DNA from: Diaporthe sp. PMI_573
Taxonomy: Eukaryota; Ascomycota; Sordariomycetes; Diaporthales; Diaporthaceae
NCBI GenBank assembly: GCA_021399435.1
Contig: JAJTUP010000034.1
Location: 744,001-808,000, forward strand
Direction of reading: 5' to 3'
DNA length: 64,000 bases
Positions within the stretch are counted from its first letter, which is position 1; every line of letters starts with the position of its first letter. Of this stretch, positions 1 to 12,971 are shown one piece after another. The position numbers were made by a program, and so were the translations under genes. Under the pieces are notes generated by a model. That model worked only from the letters and a program-made list of their open reading frames with translations, ran no database searches and had not been told where the DNA came from.

Positions 1-54
1 GGCCGGTCCGTGGTGTTGCACAGTTCATCATCAGATTTTGGAAAAGATGTGACC

Positions 55-88
55 TTCCCCCCCGACCCCCGCCCCCCGCCCCCCGGCG
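55..88. repeat. C-rich run, G-quadruplex-prone on the minus strand
   Basis: Five runs of five to seven C separated by single bases (cccccgaccccc, gccccccgccccccgg). The complementary strand therefore has closely spaced G runs that fit the G-quadruplex pattern. No gene adjoins it, so a role cannot be assigned. Confidence 0.6.
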
Positions 89-2580
89 CCAAGTGGCTTC
101 AAGATCAACCGTACCGGATCGATTTGACTGGCGTCATGCGATTATTTGCAAACAAAGAGCGCGGCACTGCCAGGCCATGAGAAGGCTTTCGAGCGTTCTG
201 TATCTATCCAGCCGCGATTATCCGAAGGGTGCTTGAAACAGCCTGTGAGTGGTATATCGACTGCTATACACTAGCAATAAGATAGCATGGAATGACCGCA
301 GAAGGTGGTGTACTCTAACAACGATCCGGCCACCGGTGAGCAAGGGTTGGGCACCTCTCCGGCGTTGAGGGCGGCGCCTCGATCTCCAGACGTGAGGTCG
401 GCTAGCGGCAGGTTGAGGCTGTCCCGGGGCCCCCAGAGAGATTTATCATAACTCATATTGTTGGCAGTTTTGTGTGCTGAGTAGTGCGGTCCCACCGGTA
501 AGCGGCTTACGGTGCGATTTCCCAAGGCGTGCCAGACTTCTTCATTCGAAAGCCAATGTGCGGCGCGGGCTGGCGCGGCGTGCGAGATGCCACCTTCAAT
601 TGTGGATGCTGTGTCCCCCACCTGCCGAGAGCACTTCTGCTTCGCCTGCCTAGAGAAAGGGTTGCGGTCATTCCCTGTCATCAACATAGCAAATTATTAA
701 TACTACCTCCGCCGCGAGGGTAGCACACTGCCGAAACAGGACCCATAATCCCGAGACGAAGTTTCTTGCCAGTTGTACCTTTGTTGTAGATCCTCGGACG
801 CCAGGGTACTGTACCCGCAACCAGGTATTCGTGAATGCCTCTTGTAATTGAGATGTTCTCGCCTAGGGTGCTGACTGGTAAACTTCCTTCCTGAACCTCA
901 ATTTGTTTACTAAATTGATCAGACATCACGCCCACGTCTGTTGAACCTTCATGGATCTTGGCCTCAGCGAATGGCAGGCACGGAAGCGGGTTCTGCAGCG
1001 GAGTGCTGCAAGGCCGTCCTCTTTTAGGCGCCTGCATGGCTAGCGGCGTTTGGACAAGGCATTGTTACCTTTGTGCCACAAGCCAGCGATGGCAGCTGGT
1101 ATCATGCGATTGTCCAGCAACCCGAAAGGGGTATCGACTGATTTGTGCGTGGAGGCGGAGAAAACCAAGCCAAGTTACAACTGAGTCCCGGTTGAGTGTT
1201 TGGACTTCGGAAAGACGATTAGAGAAGCATCTGATGCTGTTTATTAGCCGGCCGGCCTGCAGGAAGAGCGTAGGGCAGAAAATCGGTTGCATGCGACGAC
1301 TCGGCAAGGCGCATCCTGCAACAGTCAGCAGTCCAGCAGAATTCAACCAATTGCGATCGGAATAGGGTCCAGATCTGGTATCCACTTTCGTAACAAGCGA
1401 GCATGCAGGCAAGACCGCAACCTGGCAGATTTTGGCTGTGATCGATTCGTGTTACCAGCAAGTACCAGGTACCGTTCGGTTCGAACAGCTTGGAGACATA
1501 GAATGAACAATTTCACTTGTCGTCGCAACTCCCGGTCCCCCGGGCCAGCACCTCCTTGTGCAGGCCGGCGGAGCGCAGAAGAAGCACCTCACGACAGACA
1601 AGCAGCAGCAGACATGACTGTGGGTAGACTTTTGTGGAGATGTGGGCGGGCCGTACCATATCTTGGGGGCGCGTGTTTTGCGCGGCGAACATGTGGATGG
1701 TTCGGAGTACGGTGTTTGTGGTCACTGCGGTCGACCGGAAATGAATCCTGGATGACTGGGGCCCCATAAATTCATGCCGGACTAAGTCAATCATCACATT
1801 GACCCGTCCCCTCACCCAAGAGTGGATCACTTCTTCTTGTGAAGTTTCCATGTGGTACAGCATGAAATTTTTGGAAACGATAGGAGAATGCAGTGCTCCA
1901 GTGGCACCAGGCAGCAGTCGTCGAGTTGCTGGTCAACCTGGCTGTTGTGCGCATAACGACATCCCTTCTCGGCGTGATTCTCGTGGCCAGAACCTCACAT
2001 TCGACGGGACCCAAGGACTCGGCGGCGGAACGTCACCCATGTCAGTCATGTGTGACCCGCCACCTTTTGGACACACCGTCCATGTAGGCGGAACGAGATC
2101 TCAGAGTAGATGCACAGTCGAGAGATTTGGAGTCGGCGGTTTCTTTGGGCCGAGGCGTCAAGCACCCATCCTCCCTAACACGAACAAGTGGGGATTCCGG
2201 GTCCCAGTTCCGAGCAAGCCCTACCGCCTACCGGGGATGGGATCTGGAAATTCGAGTGCCCTTTGCTATTCGGTTCTGGTGGGGGTTTGGAATAGGAATC
2301 CGAAATCCACGAGCACGGCAGGAGAGCTGGAAGGAGCTCTCGTACGCGTAATGTATCAAGGCGTCTGTGCCGGCCTGCAGGGTTGACCGGATTGGTGTTG
2401 CTGCCCGAGGGTGTCCAAAGCGTAGGGTAGGATCTGATTGAGTTCGGCGATGGCGATTCGAGAGTGAAGTATTGGCGTGGGATCAGGTTTCCCGCGCACA
2501 GCAGTCACAGAGAGAAAGAGTTCAGGGACCTTGTATAGTACGTCAGTAGACTAGAATTTCCTTGCAGCAGGGAGGATAAG

Positions 2581-2613
2581 GGACGGGGGACGGGGGGACG
2601 GGGGGACGGGGTG
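2581..2613 (+). repeat. Short tandem repeat (GGACGGGG)n
   Basis: About four units of GGACGGGG(G). Each unit has a G run of four to six, so it is also a G-quadruplex candidate on the plus strand. Confidence 0.7.
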
Positions 2614-3134
2614 GTAGAATGACGATGACAGAAACAGATTTACCTCCCGTGGTTTTCCTGGGCGGGTCCGCCGCCGTACTCGCAAATGATGCAAGGGCAC
2701 TGGTTGTGATCCCACGCGAACCGAAGATTCAAATGTTGTAGAACGAGAGTGTCTGTGTGTGCCGTGGACAGTAACCGGGTCTACAGCCTCGGTGACAGCA
2801 CGAAGGGGGCGGCCGACGGACATGGCCACCGGCGTGCTGGCCGCCGTATACGTACCAAAGTACCCAGGTACCCAGCACTGTGTACCCGGGGAGCTGACGT
2901 CCAAAGCTGCAGGACCCACCTGCAGGCGTTGACCACCTAGGCAAACGGAATCGGCCGTTGAGACATGCGGGGCAGGTCGCACAGCAAACCAACTCCAACG
3001 CACGCACTCACGGGGCGAGCCTCTCTGTGTCTCCGCCCGCGCGCACAGGTGCTCACATCTGGCCGCGAAATAGCCAGGTAGAAATCCCCTGTGTATCATC
3101 AGCATGTTCCAACGACCATGCGAGCCCGGCCATT

Positions 3135-3168
3135 GCGGGCAGGCGGGCAGGCGGGCAGGCGGGCAGGC
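3135..3168. repeat. Short tandem repeat (GGGCAGGC)n
   Basis: About four perfect copies of an 8-bp unit GGGCAGGC. It lies in a stretch without a supported gene. Confidence 0.75.
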
Positions 3169-4802
3169 CCTGAGCCGCACTCAGTTCTCGCAAGAACCGC
3201 CCACGTCATACGCCAAATCACCTTGCTGGACACACGTGTTCAGGCCAAACGGTATACGAGGCTGCGAGCCTGGCCAGTCGGACTTGAGACGCAGCCTCCT
3301 CCGGCAGAGATGAGGAAATCGAGGGTCAGATCTGCCCGCGGGGATCTCGGCCGTGGAATCCCAGCTCCTTAACCTGGATGGACCAACCTCCCCTGTGTCT
3401 CGAGGCTCGCCTGGTTGACGGAGGTATTGCAATCTCGCCTGCGACCTGTGGAAGAAGGCAACCCGGTCTGAGCCGCTTCGGCTGCGTCCCGAACCACATC
3501 CTGCCAGCCATGCTTCAGCTTCGCAAACGGGAATCGTGGAGGCTGTCACGGAAGCGACCCTCTTGGCTGCGTGCCTTCATAATCCGGTGCCCACAGCACG
3601 CCTAACCCCGGTTCTCGAGGCGAAACACTCGAGACCCAGCGCCCGTCTGAAGCCCGTTACGACGTCTACTATACCCCCCAACGCCTGCTCGGTCTCTATC
3701 CCTGGCCAGAAATGACAGCCGAGCCACCAAGTCCAGAACCGTGGTAACTCGCAGGCAAGGAACAGGGGCCTGCCCATCTTGAACTCAAGCGGAGAACCGG
3801 CAGAGACGTATTCACATCCGGTCGGTCGGCCCCAGCACTCGAGCCCGTCTAAGGTTTGGTAGCTGCAGGTCCAGGCAGGTCCATCCACATGGCGGCAAAC
3901 CTTAGCCTCAGCCTCGACTTCCGCAGACACGCCCGAGTTGAAGGCAGGTCTCGAGGCATCACCCGTTGTGAATTATTGCCGCCCCTTGCCGCCCCTGTGT
4001 TTTTAACGACCCAGCAAGTGATCTTTTGCGGGCCATCCGAGTGGGTCCCTGTACCTGACAGGTGTTTCCTGCCGCTGCGCCGATAGGGTATTGGAATAGG
4101 ATCCTGGTGCTGGTTGACTTGTCTGCCCCCCAAAACCTTGGGCTTTCGGCAAGCTTGGGACGATGCTCGATTCTGAAGCCAGCACTCGAGCTTTTTGTCA
4201 CCTAACGCGGCCTGCTTTTAGCCCTAGGAGCAGCAGGCAGGCCAGAAACAGACCCTGGACTCGGCATACCAAGTGCCTGAGCAAGGGCGATCTGATCGGC
4301 CAAGGAGCCATCTTCACAAGCAGTCATATCTTCGGACAAGAATGTACCGGTACCCAAGGAGTACGTGGATCGGTCAGTTCGACGCCGTTGCCGTCCCTCC
4401 CTCCAATCCCTCCTGACGCTTGCTTCCGCGCCATGCTGTCTGTACCCAACGCATAGCGCAATCAAGCGCGCGCCGTCGCTGGCAGAATCCCCACTGTACT
4501 TGTGTCCCCTTTACATGTCCACCCATGTTGCTCAGGACCTGCCCGCCCTAAGCCTTATCCTGCTTTTCTCAACGGCTCGTCCTGGTCTCATTCGCAGCTT
4601 CTACTCCGGCTCTTGTTCCCTGTCGTAATTAATAGAGACATGTCCTGGGCAGACTACTTTCGGCAATCGGGGTGTGGTCGTCATTATGCCGGTGCCATGA
4701 CCCTCGAGGGCAGAGGATAAATATCATGTCATCGGCCCACCCACAGGTGGATGGGCCGCACAAACTGTTCCCATAAGTTCTCAAGCAAGTGAACCCCCCA
4801 CG

Positions 4803-4814
4803 ATATATATATAA
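4803..4814 (+). promoter_or_regulatory. TATA-like run, possible promoter of the small gene at 5634
   Basis: An alternating TATATATATA run stands out in GC-rich surroundings and is followed by several hundred bases of CT-rich, leader-like sequence. It lies about 820 bases before the first coding gene, so a long or spliced leader would have to be assumed. Weak evidence. Confidence 0.25.
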
Positions 4815-5633
4815 CGACCTTGCACGTGCCACCAAGATAGCAAGATCGCTGCCGCTGCCACCGATATCTCCTTCAGTATCATAGACACTTCACATTGCAC
4901 GAAAGGCAAGGTCTGTCTGCCTCAACACGACCTGACCGGCGTCACGCACATCGACGCCCCGTGTTCGCCTCGCCCACCCGACCCGAGGGAACATTTGCAG
5001 CCCTGCAGTCGCATCCTCCCGTCCTCGAGGCCTAGAGACAAACAAGCCCGGCTTGAGTTCGCTTCACTCCCGAACCCAAAGCTCTCTACCATCGGTATAG
5101 CGTTGTTTGTAGCTCATAAATTAGCCCTGTGCTCTTGCGACGTTTTACACTGAGCAGCACCGGAAAACCAAGGTCCACAGCGCCGGTATCATTCCCAGAC
5201 GGACACTTGAGCCTGACCCCGCGGTTGCCCAAACCGAAACGTCGACTCAGATACACAGCGTTGGGGATCCCACTGGCTGGCGCGCACCAAAAATTATCCT
5301 TCCAACGCAAATCACCCTTCTGCTGCCATCGAAGAGGCATTGGCCGGGGCCACCCATCTCAGAGCAACAGCTTGGACTGGGATACGAAAAGTAGTCAGGC
5401 TTTCCCTGTCCAAACACACGACGGACCAGTGCAACTGTGATCTGCCCTGGCCCCAGCGCGTCACCGCCCATCAGACTCAGTATTTCACTGCTCCATCGCC
5501 TCCCTCCTTTCCACGTGGAGGACCCACCTCATCCTCGACCAGACGTTCTCTGCCGACCTCTTCCAACCAGCCTCTTGCCTGGGCGGGAGGTTCGCAGGCT
5601 GTTTGACGCCTTACACCATCCCTTCCTCTCGCG

Positions 5634-5798
5634 ATGGCTATCCAGAGCAACTGCGCGCACTCTTTCCAGGTTATTAAATCGGATAGCACACTGATTGTGT
5701 GGCACTGCAACCTCTGCCACTCGGGGCCCTTCTACATCATTTTCGAGTGCCGGTATTGCAAGCTCCACACGTGCCGCCCGTGTACCCAAGGTGCCTAG
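5634..5798 (+). CDS. Small zinc-ribbon-like protein, 54 residues
   Basis: An ATG frame of 54 codons that begins MAIQSNCAHSF and ends at TAG. It holds a regular cysteine/histidine pattern: NCAH near the N-terminus, a CxxC in WHCNLC, then two more CxxC pairs in ECRYCKLHTCRPC. This spacing suggests one or two structural zinc sites. Aromatic and hydrophobic residues between the pairs (GPFYIIFE) fit a small folded zinc ribbon. I recall similar tiny cysteine-rich proteins in other filamentous ascomycetes but know no assigned function. Codon third positions are mostly G or C, unlike the overlapping frames. It stands alone, far from other genes. A further exon after the last codons is possible but no good donor is visible. 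The function is unknown; metal binding is inferred from the cysteine spacing. Confidence 0.6.
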   Translation: MAIQSNCAHSFQVIKSDSTLIVWHCNLCHSGPFYIIFECRYCKLHTCRPCTQGA

Positions 5799-6960
5799 AA
5801 GGCAGACGACGACGACGGACTTCCTCCAGACATGCCCTGGTTGGGGGCTGGCTGGACCGGAACCCTCCAACCCAAAGTCCAACACCGAGCAAGCCAGCGT
5901 GGGGGCACACGAATGGACGACTTTGGGGTTTCCTCTTTGGTATTTGTTGCGTTGGGGCGCCAAACGGGCTGGCCACCTGCTCCTGCGAGCCAGATGTGAG
6001 TGCCTCCCCTAGCTCCCAGGATGGCCTAGATCCTTGGTGTATATGTGCCGCTCGTGCTTCTGCAGCGCAGATCTGGCAAGCCACGCCACGACGGCCCCAT
6101 GCACAGAAGCGTTGTTTCAGCCCAGCCTGGACTCGACCCTCTGCTGGGGCTTGGTACCAATGGAAGTCGCCGTGTTCCCAAGAAATTTGAAATATGCCCA
6201 CTGCCTTTTCAAAATACAAATTACACCTCATTCCTGCAGACAAATGAACTGACATCACGGCTTCTGCAGATCTGGCCAGCCCGGAAACCGGAAACGCCCA
6301 AAACTAGGGTCCAACACCCACTGGCCTCACGACGGCTTCCAGCCGCGCGGGTCTGAGAGCTGCGGGGAAGCAACCGGTCTGCCGAAGCAATCGGAGCGAA
6401 TCCGAGCAGGTTTTTGGAGATGGAATGCCAAGCCCAATCCCAAGGAAGCTCACTCCGGGCGGGGGGAGATGATTCTGGATGTGCTGTGACCTGAGGCCAC
6501 CGTCGGGCCGTGGCTCACGAGGAGACGACTTTTCGACTTTTGACTTCCTAGCGATGATGATTTCAATGATACCCTCCATCGGCACTCTGTCGAAATCTGC
6601 GAACTATCGACTGGTCTCTGCTGGAGAGGAACTACTGTCAGCTTCTGGCATGTCGAGGTGCATTAGCGGGGATGCAGGGCTTCACACCATCACCTCTCCT
6701 GCCTGCCACGACCATCTGGGCAGCAGCGTTTCCCAAATGGTGTCTGGACCCCCTCCGAAGTTACACGCCTGTCTTTTAAGCTTTCCAGCACTCCGGCCAA
6801 TCTGACGATCCCTACACGAACTTCGATCACTTCAACAAAATGGCACCATTCTCCGCAACAGCAACCACGCGCGGACCCAGCCATACATCACTCTCGGATG
6901 TACCCAGATGGAGACGGTTTCCCCGTACTTTTCCATGTTTCCTTGGTTTTTTTGGTGGTG

Positions 6961-6984
6961 TTTTTTTTTTAGTTTTTTTTTTTT
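6961..6984 (+). repeat. Interrupted poly-T run
   Basis: Ten T, then AG, then twelve T, preceded by several TTT-rich bases. It could be a transcript-end or replication-slippage tract. No neighbouring gene allows a firmer reading. Confidence 0.6.
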
Positions 6985-9254
6985 AGGTCTGGCCTGGATA
7001 GGAGTTGGTGGGCGCGCGATGCATAATAATTCTAGATTGGCACTGGCGTGCACAGAACTCACGACTCTTTTTCACAAACGGCGGTCAAGGGATGGCGTTT
7101 CAGTAAACAAAACAAAAAAGCTAGGCGCGGTCTGGTACACAGGGTCTCTTCGTCATTCAAATGCTTTTTGATTATTGCTTTGGTCCTGCTAGTTCACCGT
7201 GTCTTGCTCTGTCAGAGTTGGTTGGCCCGCGGACTGTTGTCATAACCCGGTCACAATTCTGTCGCGGAAGAGGTCACTTCACAAGTTGTGTGTGGATTCC
7301 TTTTGGCGCGTTTTGGTGGCGCTTTGTCCGAATCAAATGGCATTTCTCAGGATCAACTCACTGTCTGATTACACTGCAAGATGGAGGTAGACATCGAAGA
7401 TCGCGGGCCTCCTCATAATGTTCTGTATATCACAATCAAATCGATGTGCTCAAAGTTCCTCCAATTGGACTCGCGAGACTGCGCGCGGCGGTGTGCAACC
7501 ACCCGGTTAAGCTGATGCCAGAAGCATGTTGCAGTGGGAATCGTGTGTAACCGAAGTCAAAATTGAGGCTCAAGCGATCTCGGGGGTTCCATCCCCCCCC
7601 TCTCTTTGTTTTTTCGTGTTTCCCTATTCAGCTATCCCGCCGGTCGCACAGCGTTGCCTTTTTCGAGGAGCGAGCCGTCGTCTATGATGGCTTGACTGAG
7701 CAATCCTGCATCTACCCGCTGCCTCTTGTTTCCTATCTGCCCCACCTTCTTCTCCTCCCAGGGCCCTGGGTTATAAGCGAGCCCTGTGTTCCCCTGTTGT
7801 GCGACGTGACAGATCTGATATGGTCAGACGTGGTTAACGCCTCTTCCATGCGGGAACACCCCGGGCTGGCTTGGCCCTTTCATCACCACACCTGCCCGTA
7901 CGCCCTCGTTTTTCAGCAGAGATAGACGGATTGGATCATAACCAAGAAGCAATTATAGTATTCCGACTTCGGGAATAAAGTTCGGGAGGTTCTGTTTCGA
8001 GGAGACGAGGCCGTCTCACTCGACATGGGTCCACGAGCCTGGGCGTCAGGCGCTGAGGCTTGTTGATTTCCCGGGGCCGCCGCCATCGCTCGCCTAATAT
8101 CCGTTGACGCTCGCTGGTCTGTACGATGGCGTCGAATTGGAATGGGGGTTCCGGCACAGGATCCTACATCTGGCTTTACGGGCGCCATATGCTTTGCACG
8201 ACCAATGGTGATATTGGCTCGCCTTACCACGTGGCTTGCTTCGCTTGTGTTACCTTTGGGTGCCGTCGGTCGATGTGACGCCAACGATACCGAACAAGAT
8301 GGAGTTTTGGCTTTTGGTTTTCTCTCCAGGCGGTTGCCCTTTGTCTCTTCGGGCAAGCCGAAAGTGTATTCTTCCGAATCCAATGCAGCTCTTGTTTGCT
8401 GGTGACACTTTGGACCATCTGATATATGCTTCCACCAAGTTCCATGCGCGATACCACGGTTCGACACTCGCCAACATCGCAGCACATCATTTTTCAGCAG
8501 CAATCATGTCATTATTCGTTAATGAATACCTATACCGGACCTCCCGGGGAGCAAGTGCTCCAAACTGCCCCGGGCCCCAGTAGCAGAGAGCGGCAACACA
8601 CGCATAACTATTGCAGGGCCCAAAATTGTCCGAGACCCTGTGCAGATCCAGCCCTGCCTAGACTGCCCGCTGCGCGTTCGTTGACAGTGAAACGTGTCGC
8701 GTGACTGGAGCTTCCTGCGGACTTGACGAGGGCCTTGAACGGGGAAGTCTGGCGGGCAGGGGGGAGCCAGCAGTACCACAGACCCTTCGGGCCGACGAAG
8801 TTGAGGCTCGTGTGCGGTTGTATCGTTGAGGTACATCAGCTGAAATATGTACGTCCAGGTGATGAAACAATTCGCCACGGGAACCGAGGAGATGCTTGCT
8901 TCGCGAGTTACTTCTCTCCCTTCCAGGGGCCAGGGCCAGAAAAAGTGTAGCAGCGATGAGACCGCACGGTGATTGGGCTGCCTCTGACATCCCACAGTGG
9001 TGCCCAATCCAGGCAGAGTGACGTCTCCAGAGGCAGCAGAGGCCCCCCCTCTTGATGTGAGGACTCACAGGCGCGGATTGGGCGATGTCACTGCCGCGCA
9101 GGAACGAGATGCTTGGCAGATCTGGCATCGTGGAGGGAAACTCGCTTACCGGGAAAGTGCCGGATCTAGCACCGCCCCCCTTCCCACGGTCCCAGGCTTC
9201 ATACATGCTGTACGACTGTCAGCAGTCTCCTGTGCTTGATCAACGCCCAAGGCC

Positions 9255-9273
9255 GGGGGGGGGCGGGGGCGGG
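9255..9273 (+). repeat. G-rich run
   Basis: Three G runs of three to nine bases separated by single C. Short G-quadruplex-prone tract on the plus strand in non-coding sequence. Confidence 0.55.
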
Positions 9274-10175
9274 AACTGCCCAGCTAGCTGCCCGCCCTAG
9301 CGGTGTGTGCGAGCGGGCGGGCACGAGCATAATGGAAGGGAATTATCAACATGCGGTGAGGGTGCAGCTGGCCGCAGGTGTGAAGCAACGTGAAGTCAGT
9401 TAGGTCACAAGTGATAGGCCGCCAAAGGGGCTGTCAACTCTCGCGAGTGAAACTCCGGGACCCCGGTTGACGGGGCAGAAGCTAAGAAAACGTGCCATCG
9501 GCGGCCGAGATCGTCCAGGCGTTGGGACCACTACCGCATGCATACCGGACCAGACCCCGAGAAGGCTCTATTCAAAAGATATTGAAATTAAGCGGTGAGG
9601 GGCTAGGAAAGGCAATGATAGTTCAGGGTTCTCCCCAGGAAACCTTGAATGGACGTGCGGCCTCCCACTCCGGGGAAGGTTTTTGAGCAGTCCCGGTGGC
9701 AAGGGACCGACCCTATCGCGTGAGTGGTCGGGAGGCGTGGGCTAGGGGACCGGGAAGATCAAAACTCCTGGGCTACCGTGAGCCAGTGACGCCAGTGTCA
9801 TCCCACATCCGTGCTGCGTGCGTCTAACGGCTGTGGTGGTGCTTCTAGTGGGACTAACGGCTTAGCCAGGCACATCGGAAGGCTGCATAAGTCTTGAAAC
9901 CTTGATCCTAGGCCAAAGTGACATCGCAGTGTGAGATGGCGGCTTCCCTAGCTACGTCTTGGCTCGTCCCAAAGGGCTCCTATTCGGCGACGTGACCGGC
10001 GTTTTTGTTTTAGAGGGGGCGATGAGGACGGCATATCTGTCGCAATAAAAACGGCGAACCGGAAGTACTGTGTATACATCCGGGTGGGATTCACACCTCG
10101 CATACAAGCAGTAAAATGCGAATCGTCGCATCGGGGTAAAATGGCAACTTATTGATGCCCATTCCGGCGGCTCCA

Positions 10176-10205
10176 TGTACTGTATTGTACTGTACTGTAC
10201 TGTAC
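10176..10205 (+). repeat. Microsatellite (TGTAC)n
   Basis: Six 5-bp units of TGTAC, one of them changed to TGTAT. The unit is self-complementary in part (GTAC). Confidence 0.75.
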
Positions 10206-12290
10206 ATCAATAATGCTCGCGTAGATGTCTTGGGCTTGATATCCTGACATGCTTTGAGCGAATACTTCCGAGCTCAATCCTCCATACCTTAGCGACCAAT
10301 TTGATTGGCCATCCTGCCATAAGCAGGGCTGTAAGCGGTTAGGCGTCCAGCTGCTAGGCCAAGACATTGTGACTGGACACATATGTGCGTGGCGTGAGAA
10401 CGAATCTATATAACGAATAGGCTTGCCCGAGACTGGGCAGTGTGGCTTTTTCCCCAGTGGCAGGTGTAGCGCTTCAAAAGTGTCTCAGAATGGGATCATT
10501 ATCATTTTGATGACACAACCAAGAGGAAGTATGTGCTCGAGAATCACAAAGGCAGGCCAATAATTCAACACTTATGCGCCGTGTTGCTTGAGGACAAGAT
10601 TAGTAGGAGGCGATCATTTATCACGCCAAGGGATTATCAGTCTCCAGGACAATTTCTGCGCAGCAATCTACGACTTGCCGCACCTAGATCTTGTCTTCAC
10701 ATAGGTCCCGCTCTACCTTGTCTACTCCCGGCAAGAATTCTTGGCATTCCGAGTCCCTTCCTGGGGCCGAAATAAATGACCAGGATTATTAAATCAGCAA
10801 AGTCCAGGGAATATATTAAGTAGTAGGCTTGCTTGAGCGATGGAGGGGACAGGGGGGGGGACTGCCGGACAAAAAGTTGAGAACTCCTAGCCAAACAGGA
10901 AGACGAATGATAGTGCGGCCGTCTATCAGTTCGCGCCACGGTCTGGCGTCCCGTCGAGCCCCGGCGTCCTCAGATAAGCCTAGCTGATCATTTTCGAATA
11001 GATGCTTCTCCGTCTGAGATTCAGCCCCTTCAATTTGTTGCCCGCGCCAGCACTATCCAAGTCCGGTCCGTCAAGTGTCTCACTATTTTCAACATGCGTC
11101 CCACAACGCTACGCTGGCCCAGAAGGAAGCCGTGAGGGGAAGTTGCTGGAGGGAAGAGACAACAAGCCGTAAGGAGCCAATTGGAGCAAGAGATGGAACC
11201 GAAGAAGAAAGAGCCCGACCGGCTCGCTGTGATCACTGGATCCCCATGCATTTGACCACGCAGACCGCCTTCGATGAAGACTTGATCGCAAGATGAGACT
11301 GTTTCGTCCTACAGATCTGACAGGTTTGAACCCCATCTTCTCTGTGAGGCACACTGTCAGCCAGTTGATGTCGAAACTGTTGTAGACGAACGACACCGAA
11401 CACGATGGAGATCTACATCTGGCATAGGAAGCGCCTGGGGACGGACCGCCTCCTCCCGCCTACCTGCCAAATGCCAGCTTCTTCGTCCATCCACCCACGA
11501 CATGAGCGTCGCAGTCCTGGCCGAGGTGGCGTCATGATCATCGACCATCTCCGGCTAATTGCCTTCGCAGAAGCTCCATGTATCGTTTTGTGTCGGGGAC
11601 CAAGCCTCTTAGTATGGGGGAAGTTCGATCTGATCGAATCCGTTGGGAGGAGATGAGCAAGAAAAGACGTGAAGTGGAAAGAGGAGTACCTGACACCTCC
11701 AAGGGTTAGGGCAGCTCCGCTGTGTGTGTTGGCTTCCAGAAATCAGAAATGGAAATCATCAATACACTATTACTGTGGCTTGCAAACCTTGGACACGGTT
11801 ATCTTACAGCATGTCATCCCATGGAAGGTTCTTCGTAGGTGCTCAGTCCCACAAGAGGAGGTTGCCACCCTCTGTGCCTGGCAGTAATTTGGAGTGGGCA
11901 TGTTGAAGAAGGCGATGCAGACCCCGGGGCAGGATCTTGCGAGCGAGGATTATCTCCCCATCATTCTCGGTCATTTCCATTATCAAATGCCTGGGAGATT
12001 CTCGCCAAGAGCGGCCACGAGGTCTGATTAGTGAGACAACAGCTCGTGCAAGATCAGGTGGTCGGTCGTTGGGGTCTCCAGAGCTTGCTGCTATGTGGAC
12101 GGGAACTTCGATCTGAGACAGCGCCGATCTATCAATCTCAACCACCGAGTGGGTCAGCTGTCAGCCCGGCACTTGGAAAAGAGGTTCGGCCCGCTGCCAG
12201 CTAAAGCACTGACATCGGAGATTTCGGTTTCATCGCAAGACGGCCGGAAGGGCGAGTCAGTCTCGGCTCTGCATTCCTCCTGGGCGCGCT

Positions 12291-12330
12291 GTATGCATGT
12301 ATGTATGTACGTATGTATGTGTGTATGTAC
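12291..12330 (+). repeat. Microsatellite (GTAT)n
   Basis: About ten 4-bp units of GTAT/GTAC/GCAT type over 40 bases. Confidence 0.8.
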
Positions 12331-12952
12331 CGGCAGTGCCTTTCATCCGAACCGACTGCGCCCAGACTGACGTCGGCTTGCATGGTCTTCCATCCGCGTG
12401 ACGACTGCTAGTGTTGACGTCCTACCTCGCGACGCCGACGCCATGTGCGGCCGGCTTCGCTGCTTGCACAGCGTGTTGCTGCGTGTCTACGGCATACTGT
12501 GTAGTTGCTGGTGACTCCGGCTGGGGCACAAGTGTCTTGAAAATGGTCGGCGTCGATCCCAGAACCAGCAACGTCCCTGTCAGTTGGCCACGACATTCCG
12601 CATGTTCACGTCATCCGCACTGCAGCATCGTCCCATGCCTCCTCCACGCCCCGAATCCTGTATTATCGTCGTGTGCGCCTGTTGGGAAAGCTGCAGCTCG
12701 ATCGTGCATGGCCTTGCATGACCGAAGGATCCCGGCCGAGAGTGCCCGTTTCCCCACCACAGCAGGCACACAAGGCAGCAAGATTGCACCGCGGCCGCAT
12801 TGCTGACACTAAGAATCCTCCATGAAATACAGGGTGGCGTGCGAACAATCGACGCCTTCAGCAGAAGCAATATTGTAGTGCCCTCTACGCCAACGATCAG
12901 AATTCACCGAGGAGCTGCCGTATCAGTGGTAGGTATTTTGGTTGGGGGGTGG

Positions 12953-12971
12953 TTTTTTTTTTTTTTTTTTT
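12953..12971 (+). repeat. Poly-T run of 19
   Basis: An uninterrupted run of 19 T directly after a G-rich stretch. Non-coding. Confidence 0.8.

Larger units (their letters stand above)
1..5633. other. Gene-poor left flank, no gene supported
   Basis: I see no reading frame here with a recognisable protein pattern, a consistent codon bias or plausible splice sites. The open frames are 60-210 codons, overlap each other on both strands, and look like chance frames in GC-rich DNA. The stretch holds G/C-rich runs, short tandem repeats and a TATA-like run, listed separately. The last 800 bases are CT-rich, as fungal promoters and leaders often are, and probably belong to the small gene that starts at 5634. 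Confidence 0.55.

Noticed and set aside
1799..2386. 195-codon open frame on the plus strand
   Set aside because: Composition looks random, with scattered Cys and Pro and no family pattern, and overlapping frames on both strands are equally open.
2551..3180. 209-codon open frame on the minus strand
   Set aside because: Much of it comes from translated simple repeats (Pro/Ser and Ala/Cys/Pro runs from G-rich and GGGCAGGC repeats).
11843..12145. 100-codon minus-strand frame containing EMTENDGEIILARKILPRG
   Set aside because: The stretch looks slightly protein-like but is short, isolated and without splice partners or a known family.
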